Assembly: GCF_051401765.1 (NCBI RefSeq)
Contig: NW_027480492.1
Location: 2,046,001-2,110,000, forward strand
DNA: 64,000 bases
Direction of reading: 5' to 3'
Source of the DNA: Calliopsis andreniformis
Taxonomy: Eukaryota > Arthropoda > Insecta > Hymenoptera > Andrenidae
Position numbers and translations under genes: made by a program. Of the stretch, positions 38,501 through 50,900 are shown piece by piece. The notes under the pieces are model-generated. The model made no database searches and was not told the origin of the DNA. It saw only the letters and a program-made list of their open reading frames with translations. Numbering within the stretch: the stretch's first letter is position 1; each line of letters begins with the position of its first letter.

Positions 38501-41012
38501 TTGAGGATTGGGTATTGCGGATTGAACATTGAGGATTGAGGGTTGAGGATTGAGGATTGAGGATTGAGGACAGAAGATTGAATATTGATGATTGAAGGTT
38601 GAGGATTGAGGATTGATGGTTGCGGATTGAGGACGAGGACTGAGGGTTGAGTATTGCTGTTTGAGATCTGAGGATTGAGGATTGAGGATTGAGGATTGAC
38701 AATTGAGGATTGAGGATTGAGGATTGAAGATTGAGAATTGGGTATTGAGGATTGAAGAATGAGGATTGAGGATTGAGCACTGAGGATTGAGGACTGAAGA
38801 CTGAGTGTTGAGGGTTGAGTGATGAGTATTGATGTTTGTGGATAGAGATTTGAAGATTGCAGATTGAGTATTGAGTATTGAAAACTGTGAATTGATGATA
38901 TTCTGTTGAGGATTGAGGATTGTCAACTGATTGTTGAGGACTGAGGGCTGAAGGTTGAGGATTCAGGATTGAGGATACAGGATTGAGGTTTGAGGACTGA
39001 GGATTGAGGATTGAGTATTGAGGATTGAGGATTGAGAATTGAAGATTGAGGATTGAGGATTGAGGGTTGTGGATTGCGGACGAGGACTGAGGGTTGAGTA
39101 TTGACGATTGAGGTCTGAGGGTTGAGGATTGAGGATTGAGAATTGAGGATTGAGGATTGACGATTGAAGATTGAGGATTGGGTGTTGAGGATTGAAGAAT
39201 GAGGATTGAGGATTGAGGATTGAGGATTGAGGATTGAAAATTGAGTATTGAGCATTGAAGGTTGAGGATTGAGGATTGAGTATTGAAGATTGAGGATTTG
39301 GGACTGAGGATTGAAGATTGAGGATTGAGGATTGAGGATTGAGGATTCAGGATTGAGGATTGAGGATTGAAGATTGAGGATTGGGCATTGTGGATCCAAG
39401 AATGAGGATTGAGGATTGAGTATTGAGGATTAAAGGTTGAGTATTGAGAATTGAAGACTGACGATTGAGGATAGAGGATTGAGGATTGAGGATTGACGAT
39501 TGAGGATTGCAGATTGAGGATTGGGGACTGAGTGTTGAGGGTTGAGTGATGAGAGTTGACGTTTGTGGATAGAGATTTGAAGATTGCAGGTTGATTATTG
39601 ACTATTGAAACCTGTGAATTGAGGATATTCTATTGAGGATTGAGGGTTGACAACTGATTGTTGAGGACTGAGGGCTGAAGATTGAGGATTCAGGATTGAG
39701 GATTCAGGATTGAGGTTTGAGGACTGAGGATTGAGGATTGAGAATTGAGGATTGAGGATTGAGGATTGAAGATTGAGGATTGGGTATTGAGGATTGAAGA
39801 ATGAGGATTGAGGATTGGGGATTGATGATTCAGGATTGAAGACTGAGGGTTGAGGGTTGAGTGATGAGAATTGGTGCTTGTGGATAGAGATTTGAAGATT
39901 GCAGATTGAGTATTGAGTATTGAAAACTGTGAATTGATGATATTCTATTGAGGATTGAGGATTGACAACCGATTGTTGAGGACTGAGGGCTGAAGATTGA
40001 GTATTCAGGATTGAGGATTCAGGATTGTGGTTTGAGGACTGAGGATTGAGGTTTGATGATTGAGGATTGAGGACTGACGCTTGATCATTGAAGATTGAGA
40101 ATGGAGGATTGAAGAGAAAGGACTGAGTATTGACGATTGAGTGTTGAGGGTTGATGTTTGTGGATTTATGGTTGAGTGTTGTGCGTTGAGTATTGAGGAT
40201 TGAGGATTGTGTATTGAGGATTGAGGATTGAGGATTGAAGATTGAGTATTGAGGATTGAAGATTGAGGATTGAGGATTGAGGATTGAGGATTGAGGATGA
40301 GGGCTGAGGGTTGAGGCTTGAGGACGAGGACTGACGTTGAGGATTGAGGTTTGAGGATTGAGGATTGAGGATTGAGGACTGAGGATTGTGGATTGAGGAT
40401 TGAGCATTGAGGATTGAAGATTGAGGACTGAGGATCGAGGATTGAAGGTTGAGTATTGAGGATTGAAGATTGAGGATTGAGGATTGAGGATTGAGGATTG
40501 AGGATGAGGGCTGAGGGTTGAGGATTAAGGTTTGAGGTCTGACGCCTGAGGATTGAGGATTGAGAATTGAGGATTGAGGATTGAGGATTGAAGATTGAGG
40601 ATTCGGTATTGAGGATTGAAGAATGAGGATTGAGGATTGAGGATTGAGGTCTGAGGATTGAGGATTGAGGAATGAGCATTGAAGACGGAGTATTGAAGAT
40701 TGAAGGTTGAGGATTGTGGATTGAGGGTTGAGGATTGAGGATTGAAGAATGAGGATTGAGGATTGAGGATTGATGATTGAGGACTGAAGACTGAGTGTTG
40801 AGGGTTAAGAGATGAGGATTGATGCTTGTGGATAGAGATTTAAAGTTTGCAGATTGAGTATTGAGTAATGAAAGCTGTGTATTGATGATATTCTATTGAG
40901 GATTGAGGATTGACAACTGATTGTAGAGGACTGAGGGCTGAAGATTGAGGATTCAGGATTGAGGATTCAGTATTGAGGTTTGAGGACTGTGGATTGACGA
41001 TTGAGGATTGAG
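34245..41012 (+). repeat. Macro-block P, copy 1
   Basis: P aligns to P' with the following offsets: 13,555 (34.25-35.75 kb), 13,380 after a 175-bp deletion in P', 13,387 after one extra heptamer in P' near 51.11 kb, and 14,483 after a 1,096-bp duplication in P'. The last 1,739 bp (about 39.27-41.01 kb) have no counterpart in P'. Anchor landmarks are 35287, 36430, 36703, 37974, 38897, 39624, 39939 and 40887. The left limit is the joint where P meets the second unit of the 1,323-bp doublet. Confidence 0.85.
39270..41012 (+). repeat. 1.74-kb tail of P absent from P'
   Basis: The P to P' offset is 14,483 up to about 39.26 kb, and the Q2 to Q3 offset is 12,744 from about 41.01 kb. The difference, 1,739 bp, is present here and missing at the matching point near 53.74 kb. 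The segment is ordinary heptamer array with three GTGAATTGA-flavour anchors (landmarks 39624, 39939 and 40887), two of them only 315 bp apart. Loss in P' or gain in P are both possible. Confidence 0.8.
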
Positions 41013-44000
41013 GATTGAGGATTGAGGATTGAGGATTGAGGATTGAGGATTGAAGATTGAGTACTCAGGATTGGAGATTGACGATTGAGTATTGAGGATT
41101 GAAGAATGAGGATTGAGGATTGAGGATTGAGGATTGAGGATTGAAGATTGAGTATTGAGGATTGAAGCATGACGATTGAGGATTGAGGATTGAGGATTGA
41201 AGATTGAGGATTGGGTATTGAGGATTGAAGAATGAGGATTGAGGATTGAGTACTGAGGATTGAGGACTGAAGACTGAGTGTTGAGGGTTGAGTGATGAGT
41301 ATTGATGTTTGTGGATAGAGATTTGAAGATTGCAGATTGAGTATTGAGTATTGAAAACTGTGAATTGATGATATTCTATTGAGGATTGAGGATTGACAAC
41401 TGATTGTTGAGGACTGAGGGCTGAAGATTGAGGATTCAGGATTGAGGATACAGGATTGAGGTTTGAGGACTGAGGATTGAGGATTGAGTATTGAGGATTG
41501 AGGATTGAGTATTGAAGATTGAGGATTGAGGATTGAGGGTTGTGGATTGTGGACGAGGACTGAGGGTTGAGTATTGATGTTTGATGTCTGAGGGTTGAGG
41601 ATTGAGGATTGAGAATTGAGGATTGAGGATTGACGATTGAAGATTGAGGATTGGGTGTTGAGGATTGAAGAATGAGGATTGAGGATTGAGGATTGAGGAT
41701 TGAAAATTGAGTATTGAGCATTGAAGATTGAGGATTGAGGATTGAGTATTGAAGATTGAGGATTTGGGACTGAGGATTGAAGATTGAGGATTGAGGATTG
41801 AGGATTGAGGATTCAGGATTGAGGATTGAGGATTGAAGATTGAGGATTGGGCATTGTGGATTGAAGAATGAGGATTGAGGATTGAGGATGGAGGATCGAG
41901 GATTGAAGATTGAGTATTGAGGATTGAAGATTGACGATTGAAGATTGAGGTTTGAGGATTGAGGATTGAGGATTGAGGATTGAGGATTGAGGACTGACGA
42001 TTGAGGATGAGGGCTGAGGGTTGAGGATTGAGGTTTGAGGACTGAGGACTGAGGATTGAGGATTGAGGATTGAGGATTGAGGATTGAAGATTGAGTGTTG
42101 AGGATCGAAGATTAAGATTGAGAATTGAGGATTGAGGATTGCAGATTGAGTATTGAGGATTGAAGGTTGAGGATTGAGGATTGAGGGTTGAGGATTGAGG
42201 ATTGAGGATTGAAGATTGAGTATTGAGGATTGAAGACTGAGGATTGAGGATTGAGGATTGAGGATTGAGGATTGAGGATTGAGGCTTGAGGGTTGACGAT
42301 TGAGGGTTGAGGATTGAGGATTGAGGATTGAGGATGGAGGATTGAAGACTGAGTATTGAGGAATGAAGGTTGAGGATTGAGGATTGAGGTTTGAGGATTG
42401 AGGATTGAGGATTGGGTATTGAGGATTGAAGAATGAGGATTGAGTGTTGAGGATTGAGGATTGAGGATTGAGTATTGAGGATTGAGAATTGAGGATTGAC
42501 GATTGAAGATTGAGTATTGAGGATTGAAGATTGAGGATTGAGGATTGAGGATTGAAGATTGAGGACTGAGTGTTGAGGGCTGAGTGATGAGAATTGATGT
42601 TTGTGGATTGAGATTTGAAGATTGAAGAATGGGGATTCAGTATTGAAAACTGTGAATTGAGGATATTCTATTGAGGATTGAGGATTGACAATTGATTGTT
42701 GAGGACCGACGGCTGAAGATTGAGGATTCAGTATTGAGGAATCCGGATAGAGGTTTGAGGACTGAGGATTGAGGTTTGAGGATTGAGGATTGAGGATTGA
42801 CGCTTGAAGATTGAGGATTGAGGATGGAGGATTGGAGAGAGAGGACTGAGTATTGAGGATTGAGTGTTGAGAATTGATGTTTGGGGATTGAGATTTGATT
42901 ATTGAGTTTTGTGGATTGAGTATTGAACCGTGAGAATTCAGGAAATTCTATTGAGTATTGAGAATTGAGGATTGATGGTTGAGGGTTGTGTGTTGAATAT
43001 TGAGGATTGAGGATTGAGGCTTGAGGATTGAGGATTGAAGATTGAGGATTGGAGATTGAGTATTGACGATTGAGGATTGAGTACTGAGGATTGAGAATTG
43101 AGGCTTGAGGATTGAGGATTGAGTATTGAGGGTTGAAGATTGAAGATTGAGGATTGAGGATTGAGGATTGAACATTGAGGACTGAGTGTTGATGGTTGAG
43201 TGATGAGAATTGATGTTTGTGGATTGAGATTTGATGATTGAAGAATGGGGATTGAGTATTGGAAACAGTGAATTGAGGATTTTCTATTGATGATTGAGGA
43301 TCGACAATTAATTTTTGCGGACTGAGGGCTGAAGATTGAGGATTCAGGATTGAGGATTCGGGATTGAGGTTTGAGGACTGAGAATTGACGGTTGAGTATT
43401 GAGGATTGAGTATTGAGGATTGAAGATTGAATATTGAGGATTGACGATTGAGGATTGAGGATTGTGGATTGAGGATTGAGGTTTGAGGACTGAGGATTGA
43501 GGATTGAAGATTGAGTTCTGAGGATTGAAGATTGAGGATTGCGGATTGTCGATTGAGGATTGACGATGAGGGCTGAGGGTTGAGGACCGAGGTTTGAGTA
43601 GAGAATCCTGAGAATTCAGGATATGCTATTGAGTATTGGGAATTGAGGATTGATGGTTGAGTATTGATGATTGAGGATTGAGGATTGTGGATTGAGGATT
43701 GAGGTTTGAGGACTGAGGATTGAGGATTGAAGATTGAGTTTTGAGGATTGAAGATTGAGGATTGCGGATTGTCGATTGAGGATTGAGGATGAGGGCTGAG
43801 GGTTGAGGACCGAGGTTTGAGTAGAGAATCCTGAGAATTCAGGATATGCTATTGAGTATTGGGAATTGAGGATTGATGGTTGAGTATTGATGATTGAGGA
43901 TTGAGGATTGAGGATTGAGTATTGAAGATTGAGGATTGATGATTGAGGATCGATGATTGAGGATTGAGGATTGAGGATTGGTGATTGAAGATTGAGTATT

Positions 44001-47000
44001 GAGGATTGAAGATTGAGGATTGAGGATTGTGGATTGAGGATTGAGTATTGAGGATAGAAGATTGAGGATTGGGGACTGAGGATTGAAGATTGAGGATTGA
44101 GGATTGAGGATTGAGGATTGAGGATTGACGATTGAAGGTTCAGTATTGAGGATTGAAGATTGAGAATTGAGGATTGAGGATTGAACATTGAGGACTGAGT
44201 GTTGAGGGTTGAGTGATGACAATTGAAGTTTGTGGATAGAGGTTTGAAGATTGCAGATTGAGTATTGAGTGTTGAAATCTGTGAATTGAGGATATTCTAT
44301 TGAGGATTGAGGATTGACTACTGATTGTTGAGGACTGAGGGCTGAAGATTGAGGACTCAGGATTTAGGATTCAGGATTCAGGTTTGAGGACTGAGGATGG
44401 AGGATTGAAGATTGAGTTTTGAGGATTGAAGATTGAGGATTGCAGATTGTCGATTGAGGATTGAGGATGAGGGCTGAGGGTTGAGGATTGAGGTTTGAGG
44501 ACTGAGGGCGGAGGATTGAGGATTGAGAATTGAGGATTTAGGATTGAGGATTGAAGATTGAGGAGTGGGTATTGAGGATTGAAGGATGAGGATTGAGGAT
44601 TGAGGTTTGAGTATTGAGGATTAAAGGTTGAGTATTGAGGATTGAAGACTGACGATTGAAGATAGAGTATTGAGGATTGAGGATTGAGGATGGAAGATTG
44701 AGTATTGAGGATTGAAGATTGAGCATTGAGGATTGAGGATTGAGGATTGGGGATTGAATATTGAGGATTGGGTACAGAGTGTTGAGGGTTGAGTGATGAG
44801 AATTGATGTTTGTGGATTGAGATCTGAAGATTGCAGATTGAGTATTGAGCATTGAAAACTGTGAATTGATGATATTCTATTGAGGATTGAGGATTGAATA
44901 CTGATTGTTGAGGTCTGAGGTCTGAAGATTGAGGATTCAGGATTGAGTATTCAGGATTGATGTTTGAGGACTGAGGATTGAGGATTGAGGATTGAGGCTT
45001 GAGGATTGAAGATTGAGGATTGAGGATTGAGGATTGAGGATTGAGGATGAGGGCTGAGGGTTGAGGATTGTGATTTGAGGACTGAGGACCGAGTATTGAG
45101 AAATGAGAAGTGAGGATTGAGGATTGAGGATTGAAGATTGAGGATTGGGTATTGAGGATTGAAGAATGAGGATTGAGGTATAAGGATTGAGGATTGGGGA
45201 TTGAAGATTGAGTATTGAGGATTGAAGATTGAGGATTAGAGGATTGAGGATTGAAGATTGAGGACTGAGTGCTGAGGGTTGAGTGATGAGAATAGATGTT
45301 TGTGGATGGAGACTTGAAGATTGAAGATTGAGGATTGAGTATTCAAAGCTGAGAATTCAGGATATTCTATTGAGTATTGAGAATTGAGCATTGATGGTTG
45401 AGTACTGAGGATTGGTGGTTGAGGGTTGTGTGTTGCATATTGAGGATTGAGGATTTTAGGATTGAGGATTGAGTATTGAAGATTGAGGACTGAGGACTGA
45501 GGATTGAGTATTGAGGATTGAGGATTGAAGATTGAGTACTGAGTGTTGAGGGTTGAGTGATGAGTATTGATGTTTGTGGATGGAGACTTGAAGTTAGAAG
45601 ATTGAGGATTGAGTATTGAAAACTGAGAATTCAGGATATTCTATTGAGTATTGAGAATTGAGGATTGATGGTTGAGTATTGAGGATTGAAGGTTGAGGTT
45701 TGTGTGTTGAATATTGAGGATTGAGGATTTCAGGATTGAGGATTGAGGATTGAAGATTGAGGACTGAGTGTTGAGGGTTGAGTGATGAGAATAGATGTTT
45801 GTGGATGGAGACTTGAAGATTGAAGATTGAGGATTGAGTATTCAAAGCTGAGAATTCAGGATATTCTATTGAGTATTGAGAATTGAGCATCGATGGTTGT
45901 GTACTGAGGATTGGTGGTTGAGGTTGTGTGTTGAATATTGAGGATTGAGGATTTTAGGATTGAGGATTGGGTATTCAAGATTGAGGACTGAGGACTGAGG
46001 ATTGAGTATTGAGGATTGAGGATTGAAGATTGAGGACTGAGTGTTGAGGGTTGAGTGATGAGTATTGGTGTTTGTAGATGGAGACTTGAAGATAGAAGAT
46101 TGAGGATTGAGTATTGAAAACTGAGAATTCAGGATATTCTATTGAGTATTGAGAATTGAGGATTGATGGTTGAGTATTGAGGACTGAAGGTTGAGGGTTG
46201 TGTGTTGAATATTGAGGATTGAGGATTGAGGAGTGATGATAGAGGACTGGGGATTGATGATTGACGATTGAGGATTGAGGATTGAGTATTGAGGATTGCA
46301 GATTAAGGATTGAGGATTGACGATTGAAGAATGAGGATTTAGGATTGATGACTGAGGATTGAGGATTGAGGATTGAGGATGGAGGATGAGGACTGAGGTT
46401 TGAGGATTGAGGTTTGAGGACTGAGGATTGAGGATTGTGGATTGAGTATTGAGGATTGAAGATTGAGGATTGAGGATTGAGAATTGAGGATTGAGGATGG
46501 AGGATGAGGACTGAGGGTTGAGGATTGAGGTTTGAGGTATGAGGATTGAGGATTGACGTTTGAGGATTGAGGATTGAGGATTGACGTTTGAGGATTGAAG
46601 ACGGACGATTGATTGTTGCGGACTGAGAGATGAAGATTGAGGATTCAGGATTGAGGATTCGGAATTGAGGTTTGAGAACTGAGGATTGAGGATTGTGGAT
46701 TGAGTACTGAGGATTGAAGATTGAGTATTGAGGATTGAGAATTGAGGATTGAGGATGGAGGATGAGGACTGAGGGATGAGGATTGAGGTTTGAGGTATGA
46801 GGATTGAGGATTGACGATTGAGGATTGAGGATTGAGGATTGAGTATTGAAGATTGAGGATTGATGACTGAGGATTGAAGATCGAGGATTGAGAATTGAGG
46901 ATTGATGGTTGAGTATTGAGAATTGATGGTTGAGGGCTCTGTGTTGAATATTGAGGATTGAGGATTGAGGATTGAGGATTGAGGATTGAGGATACAAGAT

Positions 47001-47900
47001 TGGGTATTGATGATTGAAATTGAGGGTTGAGGCTTGAGGTTTGAGGATTGAGGACGAGGACTGACGGTTGAGGATTGAGGTTTGAGGATTGAGGATTGAG
47101 GATTGAGGACTGAGGATTTAGGATTGAGGATTGAGCATTTAGGATTGAAGATTGAGGACTGGGGATTGAGGATTGAAGATTGAGGATTAAGGATTGAGGA
47201 TTGGGGATTGAGGATCTAGGATTCTAGATTGATTATTGAGGATAGAAGATTGAGAATTGAGGTTTGAGGATTGAGAATTGAGAATTGGGGATGAGGACTG
47301 TGGGTTGAGGATTGAGGTTTGAGGAATGACAATTGAGGATTGAGGATTGAGGATTGATGACTGAGGATTGAGGATTGAGGATTGAGAATTGTGGATTGAT
47401 GATTGACGATTGGGTATTGAGGATTGAAGATTGAGAATTGAGGATTGAGGATTGAGGATTGACGATTGAGGATTGAGGATTGAGGATTGATGATCGAGGA
47501 TTGGGAATTGAGGATTGACGATTGAGGGTTGAGGATTGAGCATTGAAGACTGAGGACTGAGTGTTGAGGGTTGAGTGATGTGAATTGATGTTTGTGGATT
47601 GAGATTTGAAGGTTGAAGATTGGGGATTGAGTATTGAAAACTGTGAATTGAGGATATTCTATTGAGGATTGAGGAATGACAATTGATTGTTGCGAACTGA
47701 GGGATGAAGATTGAGGATTCAGGATAGAGGATTCGGAATTGAGGTTTGAGGACTGAGGATTGAGGATTGTGGATTGAGTATTGAGGATTGAAGATTGAGG
47801 ATTGAGGATTGAGAATTGAGGATTGAGGATGCAGGATGAGGACTGAGGGTTGAGGATTGAGGTTTGAGGTATGAGGATTGAGGATTGACGATTGAGGATT
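41013..47900 (+). repeat. Macro-block Q, copy 2 (Q2), truncated on the right
   Basis: Q2 matches Q1 from base 1 to about 6.8 kb and matches Q3 from 53757. Anchor landmarks at 41370, 42662, 42942, 43278, 44291, 44871, 45361, 45635, 45860, 46133 and 47653 sit at the fixed offset from Q1. Between about 47.80 and 48.00 kb the sequence switches to P type: the variant ATCGAAG near 47996 is present at 34441 but absent from the Q1 equivalent near 6887. The right end is therefore a recombination joint into P', located to within about 200 bp. Confidence 0.9.
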
Positions 47901-50900
47901 GAGGATTGAGGATTGAGTATTGAAGATTGAGGATTGATGACTGAGGATTGAAGATCGAGGATTGAGGATTGGGGATTGAAGATTGAGTATTGAGGATCGA
48001 AGATTGAGGATTGAGGATTGAGGATTGAAGATTGAGGACTGAGGATTGAAGACTGAAGATTGAGTATTGAGGATTGAGGATTGAGGATTGAGGATTGAGG
48101 ATTGAGGATTGAGGATTGAGGATTGAGGATTGATGATAGAGGATTGGGGATTGATGATTGACGATTGAGGATTGAGGATTGAGTATTGAGGATTGCAGAT
48201 TGAGGATTGGGGATTGAGGATTGGAGAATGAGGATTGAGGGTTGGGGATTGAGGATTGATGACTGAGGATTGAGGATTGAGGATTGAGGATTGAGGATTG
48301 AAGATTGAGGACTGAGGATTGAAGACTGAAGATTGAGTATTGAGGATTGAGGGTTGAGGATTGAGGATTGAGGATTGAGGATTGAGGATTGAGGACTGAG
48401 GATTGAGGATTGAGGACTGAGGATTGAGAATTGAGGATTGAGGATTGAAGATTGAGTATTTAGGATTGAAGATTGAGTATTGAGGATTGAGGATTGAGGA
48501 TTGAGTATTGAGGATTGCAGATTGAGGATTGAGGATTGAGGATTGAAGAATGAGGATTGAGGATTGGGGATTGAGGATTGATGACTGAGGATTGAGGATT
48601 GAGGATTGAGGATTGAGGATTGAGGATTGAAGATAGAGTATTGAGGATTGTAGATTGAGGATTGAGGATTGAGGATTGAGGATTGAAGATTGAGTATTGA
48701 GGAATGAAGATTGAGGTTTGAGGATTGAGGATTGAAGATTGAGGACTGAGTGTTGGGGGTTGAGTGATGAGAATAGATGTTTGTGGATGGAGACTTGAAG
48801 ATTGAAGATTGAGGATTGAGTATTCAAAGCTGAGAATTCAGGATATTCTATTGAGTATTGAGAATTGAGGATTGATGGTTGAGTATTGAGGATTGAAGGT
48901 TGAGGGTTGTGTGTTGAATATTGAGGACTGTGGATTTCAGGATTGGGGATTCAGGATTGAAGATTGAGTATTGAGGATTCAAGATTGAGGATTGAGTTTT
49001 GAGGTATGAGGATTGAGGATTGACGATTGAGGATTGAGGATTGAGGATTGAGTATTGAAGATTGAGGATTGATGACTGAGGATTGAAGATCGAGGATTGA
49101 GGATTGGGGATTGAAGATTGAGTATTGAGGATTGAAGATTGAGGATTGAGGATTGAGGATTGAAGGTTGAGGACTGAGGATTGAAGACTGAAGATTGAGT
49201 ATTGAGGATTGAGGATTGAGGATTGAGGATTGAGGATTGAGGATTGAGGATTGAGGATTGAGGATTGATGATAGAGGATTGGGGATTGATGATTGACGAT
49301 TGAGGATTGAGGATTGAGGATTGAGGATTGAGGATTGAGGATTGAGGATTGAGGACTGAGGATTGAGGATTGAGGACTGAGGATTGAGAATTGAGGATTG
49401 AGGATTGAAGATTGAGTATTGAGGATTGAAGATTGAGTATTGAGGATTGAGGATTGAGGATTGAGTATTGAGGATTGCAGATTGAGGATTGAGGATTGAG
49501 GATTGAAGAATGAGGATTGAGGATTGGGGATTGAGGATTGATGACTGAGGATTGAGGATTGAGGATTGAGGATTGAGGATTGAGGATTGAAGATAGAGTA
49601 TTGAGGATTGTAGATTGAGGATTGAGTATTGAGGATTGAAGGTTGAGGGTTGTGTGTTGAATATTGAGGATTGAGGATTTCAGGATTGAGGATTGAGGAT
49701 TGAAGATTGAGGACTGAGTGTTGAGGGTTGAGTGATGAGAATAGATGTTTGTGGATGGAGACTTGAAGATTGAAGATTGAGGATTGAGTATTCAAAGCTG
49801 AGAATTCAGGATATTCTATTGAGTATTGAGAATTGAGCATTGATGGTTGTGTACTGAGGATTGGTGGTTGAGGTTGTGTGTTGAATATTGAGGATTGAGG
49901 ATTTTAGGATTGAGGATTGGGTATTGAAGAATGAGGACTGAGGACTGAGGATTGAGTATTTAGGATTGAGGATTGAAGATTGAGGACTGAGTGTTGAGGG
50001 TTGAGTAATGAGTATTGATGTTTGTAGATGGAGACTTGAAGATAGAAGATTGAGGATTGAGTATTGAAAACTGAGAATTCAGGATATTCTATTGAGTATT
50101 GAGAATTGAGGATTGATGGTTGAGTATTGAGGATTGAAGGTTGAGGGTTGTGTGTTGAATATAGAGGATTGAGGATTGAGGAGTGATGATACAGGACTGG
50201 GGATTGATGATTGACGATTGACGATTGAGGATTGAGGATTGAGGATTGAGGATTGAGGATTGAGGATTGATGACTGAGGATTGAGGATTGAGGTTTGAGG
50301 ATTGAGGATTGAGGATTGAGTATTGAGCATTGCAGATTGAGGATTGAGGATTAAGGATTGAAGAATGAGGATTGAGGATTGAGGATTGAGTATTGATGAC
50401 TGAGGATTGAGGATTGAGGATTGAGGATTGAGGATTGAGGATTGAGGATTGAGGACTAAGGATTGAAGAATGAGGATTGAGGATTGAGGATTGAGGATTG
50501 ATGACTGAGGATTGAGGATTGAGGATTGAGCATTGAGGACTGAGGATTTAGGATTGAGGATTGAGCATTGAGGATTGAAGATTGAGGACTGGGGATTGAG
50601 GATTGAAGATTGAGGATTAAGGATTGAGGATTGGGGATTGAGGATCTAGGATTCTAGATTGATTACTGAGGACAGAAGATTGGGAATTGAGGTTTGAGGA
50701 TTGAGAATTGGTGACGAGGACTGAGGGTTGAGGATTGAGGTTTGAGGAATGACAATTGAGTTTTGACGATTGAAGATTGAGGATTGAGGATTGAGGATTG
50801 AGGATTGAGGGTGGAGGATTGAGGACTGAAGATTGAGGACTGAGGATTGAGGGTTGTGGATTGAGGACGAGGACTGAGTGTTGAGTATTGATGTTTGAGG